Program-made: the position numbers and the translations under genes | In this document: positions 1 through 5,986 of the stretch, in pieces | How the letters are laid out: each line of letters begins with the position of its first letter | Numbering within the stretch: position 1 is the stretch's first letter | Notes under the pieces: model-generated | Told to the model about the DNA's origin: nothing | The model's input: only the letters and a program-made list of their open reading frames with translations | Database searches by the model: none | Assembly (NCBI GenBank): GCA_944380925.1 | Contig: CALWJD010000018.1 | Coordinates: forward strand, 1-7,596 | Direction: 5' to 3' | From: UMGS1491 sp944380925 | Lineage (GTDB): Bacteria; Bacillota; Clostridia; Oscillospirales; Acutalibacteraceae | DNA length: 7,596 nucleotides

Positions 1-96
1 TATGGATTTCAAGACATACCCGAATTATTGAGAGAATTAGGTTTTAAATGCTATACTGTATTTGAAAGGCAAGTGCCGAAATTTCTTGATTTATGA
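1..96 (+). CDS. C-terminal end of an unidentified protein (5' partial)
   Basis: The frame is open from the first base and stops at TGA 94-96, giving 31 residues that start YGFQDIPELL and end PKFLDL. The AAAGGAA SD of the next gene begins right at this stop and the next start codon is 15 bases downstream, so the two genes are probably co-transcribed. The fragment looks like an amphipathic helix followed by a strand, a common C-terminal arrangement in small soluble enzymes. I do not recognise the family from this much sequence and assign no function. Confidence 0.6.
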   Translation, partial: YGFQDIPELLRELGFKCYTVFERQVPKFLDL

Positions 97-111
97 AAGG
101 AAAAACTTACA

Positions 112-1134
112 ATGCTAAATTTTGAAAGCGATTACACAGAAGGAGCACATCCAAAGATATTAGATAAGTTGATAAAAACAAACATGGAGAAGCTATCTGG
201 GTATGGAGAGGATATTTACACAAAAAACGCAATAGAAAAAATAAAGAAATTAATAAAAAATCCAAGTGCAGAAGTAGGATTCCTTTGTGGTGGTACGCAA
301 ACTAATTTGATTGTAATAAAAAATGTTTTAAAACCATTCGAAGGAGTTATATCAGCCGATATGGGGCACATAAATACCCATGAAGCAGGAGCAATAGAAG
401 CTACAGGGCATAAAGTTTTATCACTAAATAGTCATAACGGAAAAATAGACCCAAAAGAACTGGAAAACTATTTAAGCAATTTTTACAATGACCCAAATCA
501 TTCTCATGCGGTTTATCCCGGAACGGTTTATATTTCTCACCCTACAGAATGCGGAACTCTTTATACCAAAACTGAATTAGAAAATATACACAACACATGC
601 AAGAATTATAACATTCCTTTATATTTGGACGGAGCGAGATTGGGTTATGGATTAATGAGTGATAGTACTGATGTAACGCTTGAAGATATTGCAGAATATA
701 CAGATATATTTTATATCGGAGGAACTAAAGTCGGGGCATTAATTGGCGAGGCATTAATATTTACAAATAAAAAAGTAGATCATCTTGTAACACGAATAAA
801 GCAATCTGGAGGGCTGCTTGCAAAAGGACGACTACTTGGAATCCAATTTGATACTTTATTTACAGATAATTTGTATTTTGAAATATCAAAACATGCAATT
901 CAAATGGCTAATTTACTGAAAAAGGGACTCCTTGAAAAAGGGTTCAAATTATACATAGATTCTCCTACAAATCAGCAGTTTGTCATCATCGAAAAAGATA
1001 GATACGAAAAATCAAAACAGTTTATAAAATCATGCTATTGGTGTAATTATGATGATAACAGTGTTGTTATAAGATTAGTTACGTCTTGGGCAACCAAAGA
1101 AGAAGATATAGCTGAGCTTTTGAATACTATATGA
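112..1134 (+). CDS. Low-specificity L-threonine aldolase-type PLP enzyme (beta-eliminating lyase family)
   Basis: Predicted cytosolic pyridoxal-phosphate enzyme of aminotransferase fold type I. The family cleaves L-threonine or L-allo-threonine to glycine and acetaldehyde, feeding glycine supply. Seen in the sequence: the N-terminal SDYTEGAHP segment, a GGTQTN phosphate-binding loop (about 60-65), GHINTHEAGA with H86 placed to stack on the cofactor ring, YLDGARLGYG with D173 to bind the pyridine nitrogen and R176 nearby, and GGTKVGA with K206 as the Schiff-base lysine. The 340-residue length is normal for the family and all key residues are present, so the gene looks intact. The start is supported by AAAGGAA at 96-102. 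The exact substrate is inferred: related beta-eliminating lyases share this fold, and the THEAG context is typical of the clostridial branch. Confidence 0.9.
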   Translation: MLNFESDYTEGAHPKILDKLIKTNMEKLSGYGEDIYTKNAIEKIKKLIKNPSAEVGFLCGGTQTNLIVIKNVLKPFEGVISADMGHINTHEAGAIEATGHKVLSLNSHNGKIDPKELENYLSNFYNDPNHSHAVYPGTVYISHPTECGTLYTKTELENIHNTCKNYNIPLYLDGARLGYGLMSDSTDVTLEDIAEYTDIFYIGGTKVGALIGEALIFTNKKVDHLVTRIKQSGGLLAKGRLLGIQFDTLFTDNLYFEISKHAIQMANLLKKGLLEKGFKLYIDSPTNQQFVIIEKDRYEKSKQFIKSCYWCNYDDNSVVIRLVTSWATKEEDIAELLNTI

Positions 1135-1174
1135 TTGAATAAAATTACAAATAACAGGAGTTACAAAAGATACT

Positions 1175-1998
1175 ATGAAAATAAAGGAATATTTATTGGG
1201 GATACTATTATTTTTGAGTTTGACCGTGGCAAGCACTGCATTTGCCACATGCGATACAACGCAATCCGTAAAAGTTAATGATAAAACCATGCACGCATGC
1301 ATAAAGGGTTCGGGAGAAAAGACAATAGTTATGCTAAGTGGCTGGGGAACGGAAAATCCGATAAATGATTTTATGCCTTTGGCAGATAAGCTAAGTGACG
1401 AGTATAAAGTCGTAATTTTAGAATATTTTGGTTACGGGAAAAGCGATATAACTGAAGATGAGCGAACGAACGAAAACATAGTTAATGAGATCCGCTCTGC
1501 TTTAAATGAATTAGATATTAAACCACCTTACATACTGATGCCTCATTCAATGTCGGGGCTTTACAGTTTATATTATGCGGACAAACACCCGGATGAAGTT
1601 AAAGGAATAATCGGAATAGATATGTCTTTACCTCAAAATCAACTTGAGCGTTGGCAGAACGGCAGTTTTAAAAATTATCATCAGAGGAATTAGACGGTGC
1701 GAATGTTTCAATCGTAAATCAATGGAACAGTTTTTATGATAATTCCAAAGAACTGGAAAATATTAAATATCCTGAAAATTTACCTGTACTTGCATTTTTG
1801 GCAACAGAGCAAGTTAATGCCGTAAATGATATGATAAAATCAGGAACCATGATAACCTCTTGGGAAGATATAAATAATAATATGATTACAAACTCTGATA
1901 TCCAAAATATTAAAGTTTTAGAGGGTACACATTACTTGCACCACAAACAAGTGAACAAAATATCTGAACTCAGTAAAGAATTTATAAATAAAAAGTAA
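1175..1998 (+). pseudogene. Secreted alpha/beta hydrolase, disrupted by a -1 frameshift
   Basis: The 5' part (1175-1693, 172 codons) has a signal peptide: basic MKIK, hydrophobic core LLGILLFLSLTVA, likely cleavage after AFA near residue 24. An alpha/beta hydrolase core follows, with LSGWGTENP as the oxyanion loop region, LEYFGYGKSD, and the nucleophile elbow PHSMSG with S125. The reading frame then stops at 1691. The C-terminal half continues in another frame (from about 1672 to TAA 1996-1998) and ends with GTHYLHH, where the CAT at 1930-1932 is the likely catalytic histidine. Adding one A to the A5 run at 1670-1674 joins the halves as GSFKKLSSEEL and gives a 274-residue protein, a normal family size. 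As read, the first product lacks the catalytic histidine. Either the gene was inactivated recently or this is a homopolymer sequencing error. SD AGGAG at 1156-1160 is 14 bases from the ATG, slightly far. Substrate unknown. Confidence 0.85.
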
Positions 1999-2010
1999 GT
2001 AAAAAAATTT

Positions 2011-3273
2011 ATGAATAGAATAATTTTTCATATTGATGTAAATAGTGCGTTTCTTTCATGGGAGGCTGCAAAGAGAGTTAAAAACGGAGAATCTGATATA
2101 AGAAAAATAACCTCATGTATTGGAGGCGACCCAACTACTAGGCGAGGCGTAGTTCTTGCAAAATCAAATGAAGCCAAAAAGTATGGCGTTAAAACAGGAG
2201 AACCCTTATCTTTTTCACTCAGAAAATGCCCTCGGTTACAGATTTTTAAGCCCGATTTTAAACTTTATAGTTCTTGTTCAAAAGCATTTAAAAATATATG
2301 CAAACTCTATTCCCCAACTATGGAGGAGTCTTCGATTGATGAATGTTTTCTCGATATGACAGGAATAGTTAATGATTCTAAAGATGCAGTAAGAATTGCC
2401 TATGAAATAAAAGACAGAATAAAAAATGAGCTTGGTTTTACGGTCAATGTAGGAATCGGTGAAAACAAACTCTGTGCCAAAATGGCTAGCGATTTTGAAA
2501 AACCCGATAAAGTACATACTCTTTTCCAAAGCGAAGTGCCAACAAAAATGTGGCCTTTGCCTGTCGGCGATTTGATTTATGTCGGCGGAGCGAGTGTGAA
2601 AAAATTAAACTCTTTGGGTATATATAGAATTGGGCAACTTGCAAACGCAAAAATAGATTTTTTAGTAAAGCTTTTTGGAAATAAAAGAAGTTTATATATG
2701 CACAATTTTGCAAATGCGGTAGACGATTCACCTGTAGTTTCCGAAAGACCTGAGCCAAAAGGGTATAGTAACTCTGTAACGCTTGAGGAAAATTTATCTT
2801 CTTTAACGCAAGCAAACACTGTACTGCTAGCCCTTGCCGATGCGGTAACCGGTCATATGCGTAAAGATGGCAACAAAGCGCATAGTGTCTCCGTTGGAAT
2901 AAGATTTTTAAATTTCCAGAATCAATCACATCAAATGAGTTTTTCAGAACCGCTAAGTACCACCGAGGAAGTATACGAAGCTTCAAAAAAATTACTCAAA
3001 GAACTTTGGAAAGGTAGGAGACCAATTAGGCTCATCAGCATTTCTCTTGCTAATTTAACTAAGCTTAGCGGCTGTAAACAGCTATCCTTCTTTGATAGAC
3101 CAATCAAGCAAGTAGAAACCATTAAGAAGTCCGATGAGAAAGTGAATATAGTAATTGATAATCTACGCAAAAAATACGGCTTCGATGTAATAAAACGCTG
3201 TGGGGTTATGACACTCGATGTTGAGGTCGGAGGAAAATTTAAAGGAAAAATGGATGCAAAAAATAAGGTTTAA
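2011..3273 (+). CDS. Y-family DNA polymerase (DinB/UmuC type, Pol IV-like)
   Basis: Error-prone translesion DNA polymerase. The family bypasses damaged template bases and takes part in SOS mutagenesis. Seen: the first catalytic aspartate in FHIDVNSAF (D9), followed by F14 at the steric-gate position that excludes ribonucleotides; the second acidic pair in SSIDECFLD (D110, E111); VGIGENKLCAKMASD (fingers/palm); the thumb helix-hairpin-helix around VGGASVKKLNSLGI; and a little-finger domain from about residue 245. Near the C-terminus, KQLSFFD (357-361 QLSFF) matches the beta-clamp-binding pentapeptide. At 420 residues it is longer than E. coli DinB (351) because of a C-terminal tail, as in the clostridial UmuC-like branch. 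The start must be at or before D9, and the ATG at 2011 is the only good choice although its SD is weak. It lies 12 bases after the hydrolase, so it is probably co-transcribed. No LexA-type operator was recognised. Confidence 0.93.
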   Translation: MNRIIFHIDVNSAFLSWEAAKRVKNGESDIRKITSCIGGDPTTRRGVVLAKSNEAKKYGVKTGEPLSFSLRKCPRLQIFKPDFKLYSSCSKAFKNICKLYSPTMEESSIDECFLDMTGIVNDSKDAVRIAYEIKDRIKNELGFTVNVGIGENKLCAKMASDFEKPDKVHTLFQSEVPTKMWPLPVGDLIYVGGASVKKLNSLGIYRIGQLANAKIDFLVKLFGNKRSLYMHNFANAVDDSPVVSERPEPKGYSNSVTLEENLSSLTQANTVLLALADAVTGHMRKDGNKAHSVSVGIRFLNFQNQSHQMSFSEPLSTTEEVYEASKKLLKELWKGRRPIRLISISLANLTKLSGCKQLSFFDRPIKQVETIKKSDEKVNIVIDNLRKKYGFDVIKRCGVMTLDVEVGGKFKGKMDAKNKV

Positions 3274-3314
3274 TGTGAAACAAAACGGAACTTTTTTAAA
3301 AAAATGTTTCACAT
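3273..3314. repeat. Inverted repeat 1 of the fic promoter region (ATGTGAAACA / TGTTTCACAT)
   Basis: Perfect 10-bp arms at 3273-3282 and 3305-3314 with a 22-base AT-rich centre. The left arm begins at the last base of the polymerase stop codon. The right arm contains the -35 element of the fic promoter. A T-rich stretch follows (TTTTATGTTTT), so as RNA it could also be a weak terminator for the polymerase gene. The same arms recur about 70 bases downstream, which favours a protein-binding site over a simple terminator. Confidence 0.75.
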
Positions 3315-3336
3315 TTTATGTTTTCTATGATATAAT
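3308..3336 (+). promoter_or_regulatory. Sigma-70-type promoter of the Fic gene
   Basis: The -35 TTCACA (3308-3313, five of six to consensus) and a perfect -10 TATAAT (3331-3336) are separated by the optimal 17 bases. Transcription should start near 3342-3344. The -35 is embedded in repeat box 2 (3305-3314), and box 3 (3342-3351) begins at the predicted start point. A protein bound to these boxes would block polymerase, so repression is the likely mode. The strong match and the repeats imply a tightly switched gene. Confidence 0.8.
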
Positions 3337-3341
3337 GTTCT

Positions 3342-3384
3342 ATGTGAAACAAAATCCCAAAAAATAAATAAAAATGTTTCACAT
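3342..3384. repeat. Inverted repeat 2, in the fic leader (ATGTGAAACA / TGTTTCACAT)
   Basis: A second copy of the same perfect 10-bp arms, at 3342-3351 and 3375-3384, separated by 23 bases. It sits between the predicted transcription start and the SD AAGGAGG (3386-3392). It can act as a DNA operator together with repeat 1, or as an RNA hairpin at the extreme 5' end of the mRNA just upstream of the SD. The arms extend as direct copies of repeat 1 (ATGTGAAACAAAA on the left, AAAAATGTTTCACAT on the right), while the centres differ. Confidence 0.8.
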
Positions 3385-3399
3385 CAAGGAGGGACCATC

Positions 3400-4332
3400 A
3401 TGGATAATAAAGCCGAAATCATAGCACTTCTTCAGGATAAACAATTGCTTGAACATCAGCTCGAGTCGCTTTCGTATGGTTCAGTTGAAATAAGAGAAAA
3501 AGGGTCAAATAAGTATATTTACGTTCATTATAGAGAAGACGGAGTTTCTCTTACAAAATACGTAGATGAGTATTCAGACGATTTATACAATCTTATTTTA
3601 AACAACAATATAAAAGCTAAAAAATTAAAAAAGCAAATCAGAAGTATAAATAAAGAGCTTAAAAAACTTAATTATACTGAAAACGAACTACATAGCGATG
3701 TGGAAATCAATATAGATTTCGCAAAAAGGCACCTAGTCCAAACAATTTATAAACAAGCGATATTAGAAGGTGTTGCCACCACGTTTGCAGATACCGAAAG
3801 CATTATTGAGGGCGGAAAAGTCAATAATATGACCTCCGAAGATATAATGAAAATAGTAAATTTAAAACATGCTTGGGAATTTATACTAAATAAAAATGTC
3901 ATATCTTCGAATACTGATTTTGCACTTCTTTGTGAGATTAACAAAATGGTGGAAGAGGGCTTTTATTATACCGCCGGAAAAATACGAGGCATTCCCGTGA
4001 GCATTGGAGGTACCAAATGGCAGCCCGATTTGCCGATTGAATCAGTTATAAAAGAGGATTTAAATAAAATTTCTGATTTGAATTTAGATGACGTTGATAA
4101 AGCTATCGAGTATTTGCTTTACACCATGAAAAAACAAATATTTATTGATGGAAATAAAAGGACTGCCGTAATATTTAGTAATCACTACCTTATTTCCAAA
4201 GGTAAGGGAATCATTGTTATTCCTGCGGAGAAAACCGAAGAATTTAAAAGTTTACTGATTCCATTTTATGAAGGAAAAGATAACGCAAAAATAAGAAAGT
4301 TTATAAAAGAAAAATGTTACATGAAAATTTAA
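3400..4332 (+). CDS. Fic-domain protein with an N-terminal coiled domain and a His-to-Gln active-site motif
   Basis: Fic proteins usually transfer AMP or another nucleotide moiety to protein hydroxyls. Seen: residues 1-95 form a charged helical/coiled region around a small strand segment (NKYIYVHYREDGVSLTKYV). A class II-like inhibitory helix follows, ESIIEGG with E137, the glutamate that would block ATP in autoinhibited Fic proteins; the usual Ser/Thr four residues before it is E133. The Fic core is at 246-255, QIFIDGNKRT. It keeps F248, D250, G251, N252, K253 and R254, the anion-binding and metal-binding part, but Q246 replaces the catalytic histidine of HxFxDGN. Classic AMP transfer is therefore doubtful; the protein could be a pseudoenzyme, use other chemistry, or belong to a Gln-containing Fic subgroup. 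The start is firm: AAGGAGG lies seven bases upstream. The gene is monocistronic, with its own promoter, repeats and terminator, and has no separate antitoxin gene next to it. Confidence 0.88.
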   Translation: MDNKAEIIALLQDKQLLEHQLESLSYGSVEIREKGSNKYIYVHYREDGVSLTKYVDEYSDDLYNLILNNNIKAKKLKKQIRSINKELKKLNYTENELHSDVEINIDFAKRHLVQTIYKQAILEGVATTFADTESIIEGGKVNNMTSEDIMKIVNLKHAWEFILNKNVISSNTDFALLCEINKMVEEGFYYTAGKIRGIPVSIGGTKWQPDLPIESVIKEDLNKISDLNLDDVDKAIEYLLYTMKKQIFIDGNKRTAVIFSNHYLISKGKGIIVIPAEKTEEFKSLLIPFYEGKDNAKIRKFIKEKCYMKI

Positions 4333-4344
4333 ACATTTGATTTA

Positions 4345-4365
4345 GCACCTTCGGGTGCATTTTTT
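4345..4365 (+). terminator. Rho-independent terminator after the Fic gene
   Basis: Stem GCACC / GGTGC closed by a stable TTCG tetraloop, followed by A and six T (4360-4365). It begins 12 bases after the fic stop codon and marks the end of the left gene block. Confidence 0.9.
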
Positions 4366-4410
4366 ATTCAAAATTCCAAGTTTAAAACATCTGGTAATGA
4401 GTTCTTCTGA

Positions 4411-4464
4411 TAATTTACAAAAACATCGCCGCAGTGAAATTTTTAATTAATCTCACTCGGCGAT
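4411..4464 (-). terminator. Terminator of the minus-strand regulator operon
   Basis: Arms ATCGCCG plus AGTGA (4425-4437, with C4432 bulged) pair with TCACT plus CGGCGAT (4453-4464) around a 15-base loop. On the minus strand the hairpin is followed by GTTTTTGTAAATTA (4424 down to 4411). It lies 10 bases beyond the stop codon of the small minus-strand gene. The T-run is broken, so moderate strength is expected. The interval 4366-4410 holds nothing I recognise. Confidence 0.75.
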
Positions 4465-4473
4465 AAACTGCTT

Positions 4474-4803
4474 TTATCTATCACTAAAATTGTCAGGTCT
4501 TAAGGTAAAGCCATAGAGAAACATTTTGTAGCTAAACTCTTTCATTAAACTTTCATAGAAACAATCCAAGTGCCATAAATCTGCGTAGTCCTCTATTTCA
4601 CACGGCGAACCCATGTATTCTTCTGCCATCTTATGTTCTATATTGTTAATTTGATCGTAAAGCCTACTAATTTCCCCACCTGCTTCTAATTCGTAAGGAA
4701 TTCCCATATTACTTTCTTGATCATCAAAGTAATTACCATAGCAGGCTACCCCATATACCCTATCGAAAATTTTTCTAATCATTTTTTTGTCTTTTATTAC
4801 CAT
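4474..4803 (-). CDS. Small acidic protein of unknown function, second gene of the repressor operon
   Basis: 109 residues beginning MVIKDKKMIRK. I chose the ATG at 4801-4803 because AGAGG lies seven bases before it. An upstream in-frame ATG (4837-4839) has no SD and would overlap the repressor gene. The protein has no signal peptide or membrane segment. It looks helical and acidic in the middle (ELEAGGEISRLYDQINNIEHKMAEEY, about 39-64), then has a tryptophan- and aromatic-rich part ending FLYGFTLRPDNF. The C-terminal pattern loosely recalls small helical phage and mobile-element proteins of the DUF6809 kind, but I cannot assert the family. It follows the CI-like repressor by 22 bases and shares its terminator, so it is likely expressed in the lysogenic state. 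Immunity, exclusion or repressor-modulating roles are possible but unproven. Confidence 0.75.
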   Translation of the reverse strand: MVIKDKKMIRKIFDRVYGVACYGNYFDDQESNMGIPYELEAGGEISRLYDQINNIEHKMAEEYMGSPCEIEDYADLWHLDCFYESLMKEFSYKMFLYGFTLRPDNFSDR

Positions 4804-4825
4804 GTTTACCTCTTTATTTATACTA

Positions 4826-5215
4826 TTATTGCTTATCATTTATTAGCAGATTTAGCACATATGCAATACTGTTTTTCTTGTATTTATCTAAAACATTACC
4901 GTTCAATAACACGTCATTATTACTTTTTAGATAGATGATTAAGTCTTTTAAAATCAGACTGATATTTAATGCTTTATTTTCAAAAAAGAAATCGTAAATT
5001 GAAATTTTTAAAATACCACATAATCGTAAAAGCATATTAAAATCGGGCGATCTGCGTCCTTGCTCATACATGCCTATTGTTGATGATGATATCCCAAGCT
5101 TTTCCGCCAACTGAGTTTGAGTTAAACCGAGTTTAATTCTTGCCGATTTTAGTTTCTTAGCGTAGTTCTTATCTATTTCATTACAGCGTTTAACAATATC
5201 ACCCCATACTTTCAA
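4826..5215 (-). CDS. Xre-family repressor, CI-like
   Basis: 129-residue DNA-binding regulator. The HTH_3 domain covers about residues 18-77, with LTQTQLAEKLGIS as the first helices and SSTIGMYEQGRRSP (44-57) holding the recognition helix. The C-terminal 50 residues are hydrophobic and helical, likely for dimerisation. No S24 (LexA-type) self-cleavage peptidase is present, so any SOS induction would need another route. It is transcribed divergently from two Cro-like genes, a temperate switch layout. The ATG at 5213-5215 has only a weak purine-rich SD, which would suit low expression. Two in-frame residues upstream of the HTH (N-terminal MKVWGDIVKRCNEIDK) are not typical of the domain, so a slightly later start cannot be excluded. 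Confidence 0.88.
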   Translation of the reverse strand: MKVWGDIVKRCNEIDKNYAKKLKSARIKLGLTQTQLAEKLGISSSTIGMYEQGRRSPDFNMLLRLCGILKISIYDFFFENKALNISLILKDLIIYLKSNNDVLLNGNVLDKYKKNSIAYVLNLLINDKQ

Positions 5216-5269
5216 TTATTTTGATATAACGTTGTAATTTTTTCGGTTTACCTTCAATCACGGCCTAGC

Positions 5270-5290
5270 TTTAACTTGTTTTAAGTTAAA
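5270..5290. promoter_or_regulatory. Operator O1 between the divergent Xre genes
   Basis: Perfect 8-bp inverted repeat, TTTAACTT / AAGTTAAA, with a 5-base GTTTT spacer. Its centre (5280) is exactly 65 bases from the first base of each divergent start codon (5215 and 5345). The same arms recur at 5590-5610, which supports a sequence-specific dimer site. A TAAAAT (5301-5306) ten bases downstream is a plausible -10 for the rightward gene, with its -35 region inside the operator, but no good -35 hexamer is visible. Confidence 0.8.
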
Positions 5291-5344
5291 ACTCCTGAAT
5301 TAAAATCCTCCCATAATAAAATCCAAGTTATAGGAGGAATTTTA

Positions 5345-5566
5345 ATGTACAAGAGACTTAGAGATTTAAGAGAAGATAAGGATATGACCCAAGCACAAAT
5401 AGGTAAAATGCTGGAAATGTCGCAAACCGGATATTCGCAATACGAATTGGGGATCAACGATATTCCTACACCAATTCTTAAAAAATTAGCGTTATTTTAC
5501 AATACAAGTGTAGATTATCTGTTGGATCTGACGGATGATCCAAAACCATATCCAAGGAAAAATTAA
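5345..5566 (+). CDS. Small Xre-family regulator, Cro-like (first tandem copy)
   Basis: 73 residues, almost entirely one HTH_3 domain: MYKRLRDLREDKDMTQAQIGKMLEM as helices 1-2, then SQTGYSQYELG (26-36) with the recognition helix, and ILKKLALFYNTSVDYLLDLTDDP as the closing helices typical of phage and ICE Xre proteins. It has no dimerisation or sensor domain, the size expected of a Cro-type antirepressor or self-repressor. The start is fixed by a strong AGGAGG (5332-5337). Operator O1 sits upstream. It is about 77% identical to the next gene over residues 1-69 with an identical recognition segment, so both should bind the same operators. It probably regulates itself and the CI-like gene, but the direction of effect cannot be read from sequence. 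Confidence 0.9.
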   Translation: MYKRLRDLREDKDMTQAQIGKMLEMSQTGYSQYELGINDIPTPILKKLALFYNTSVDYLLDLTDDPKPYPRKN

Positions 5567-5589
5567 TTTAGAATCTATATCTATGATAG

Positions 5590-5610
5590 TTTAACTTATT
5601 TTAAGTTAAA
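5590..5610. promoter_or_regulatory. Operator O2 upstream of the second Xre copy
   Basis: Same 8-bp arms as O1 (TTTAACTT / AAGTTAAA), same 5-base spacing, spacer ATTTT. It differs from O1 at a single spacer base. It lies in the 95-base gap between the two tandem Xre genes, so the second copy appears to have its own regulated promoter. Confidence 0.8.
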
Positions 5611-5616
5611 AAGCAA

Positions 5617-5640
5617 TAACTTATTCTAAGTTAACTTAGA
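5617..5640. promoter_or_regulatory. Operator O3, overlapping variant site and 16-bp palindrome
   Basis: TAACTT-ATTCT-AAGTTA (5617-5633) keeps the O1/O2 spacing with shorter arms. It overlaps a perfect 16-bp palindrome, TCTAAGTTAACTTAGA (5625-5640). The centres of O2 and O3 are 25 bp apart. The cluster of three AAGTTA/TAACTT arms suggests cooperative or graded binding just upstream of the second Xre gene, like a multi-site phage operator. Confidence 0.65.
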
Positions 5641-5661
5641 ATTTTCTTTGGGTGATTCATT

Positions 5662-5913
5662 ATGTACAGGAGATTAAGAGATCTAAGGGAAGACAGAGAT
5701 ATGACACAAGCTCAAGTAGCCAAGATTCTTAATATGTCTCAGACGGGATATTCACAATATGAACTTGGTATAAATGATATTCCGACATCCGTTTTGAAAA
5801 AGCTTGCCATGCTTTATGATACAAGTATTGACTATATTCTTGAGCTGACGGATGAAATAAAACCATATCGAAGAGCCAAGCAAAGCACTCTTTGTAAATC
5901 AGAGATAATATAA
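5662..5913 (+). CDS. Small Xre-family regulator, Cro-like (second tandem copy)
   Basis: 83-residue HTH_3 protein and close paralogue of the preceding gene: about 53 of the first 69 residues match, mostly with conservative changes, and SQTGYSQYELGINDIPT (26-42) is unchanged. The two diverge after KPY: this copy has a basic and polar tail (RRAKQSTLCKSEII), the first ends PRKN. The SD is weaker (GGGTG at 5648-5652), so expression may be lower than the first copy. It has its own upstream operator pair O2/O3. The gene and operator appear to have been duplicated as one unit. The tail could change partner choice or stability, which is inference. A terminator follows. Confidence 0.9.
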   Translation: MYRRLRDLREDRDMTQAQVAKILNMSQTGYSQYELGINDIPTSVLKKLAMLYDTSIDYILELTDEIKPYRRAKQSTLCKSEII

Positions 5914-5955
5914 TAAGCTAATCAGACACCATCTACAAAAGTAAATAGTCATTAT

Positions 5956-5986
5956 AATAAGTTCCCCATTCGGAGACTTATTTTTT
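5956..5986 (+). terminator. Rho-independent terminator after the tandem Xre genes
   Basis: AATAAGT plus TCC (5956-5965) pairs with GGA plus ACTTATT (5972-5982, one G bulged) around a short loop, followed by a run of six T (5981-5986). It separates the switch region from the late-type genes, so those genes need their own promoter or antitermination. Confidence 0.85.

Noticed and set aside
1075..1302. Minus-strand open frame of 75 codons
   Set aside because: Covers the end of the aldolase and the signal peptide of the hydrolase in antisense; no supporting signals.
1660..1700. Programmed -1 frameshifting in the hydrolase
   Set aside because: The site is TTT AAA AAT, not a proper X XXY YYZ slippery heptamer in frame, I saw no clear downstream hairpin, and five A are too few for efficient transcriptional slippage.
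2156..3170. Several open frames within the polymerase gene, both strands
   Set aside because: No SD, low-complexity or unnatural composition, and fully contained in a clear conserved gene.
3305..3351. A true parS site
   Set aside because: Only half-sites are present; TGTTTCAC and GTGAAACA are 27 or more bases apart rather than abutting.
3273..3384. A MITE-like mobile element with 10-bp terminal inverted repeats
   Set aside because: The arms also occur internally, no target-site duplication was seen, and the boxes line up with the -35 and +1 of a promoter, so operator function explains them better.
3400..4332. A classic two-gene toxin-antitoxin module (Doc/Fic with a separate antitoxin)
   Set aside because: No small antitoxin gene flanks it; promoter and terminator enclose one gene and the inhibitory-type helix is internal.
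4366..4473. Phage attachment site or tRNA at the left edge of the phage-like module
   Set aside because: No tRNA or recognisable repeat pair is visible inside the window; the other end is not present for comparison.
4474..4839. Longer start (MISNNSINKEVN...) for the small minus-strand gene
   Set aside because: The upstream ATG has no SD and overlaps the repressor's 3' end; the ATG at 4801-4803 has AGAGG at good spacing.
4717..4938. Plus-strand open frame of 73 codons
   Set aside because: Antisense across two minus-strand genes, with no SD and an AT-driven composition.
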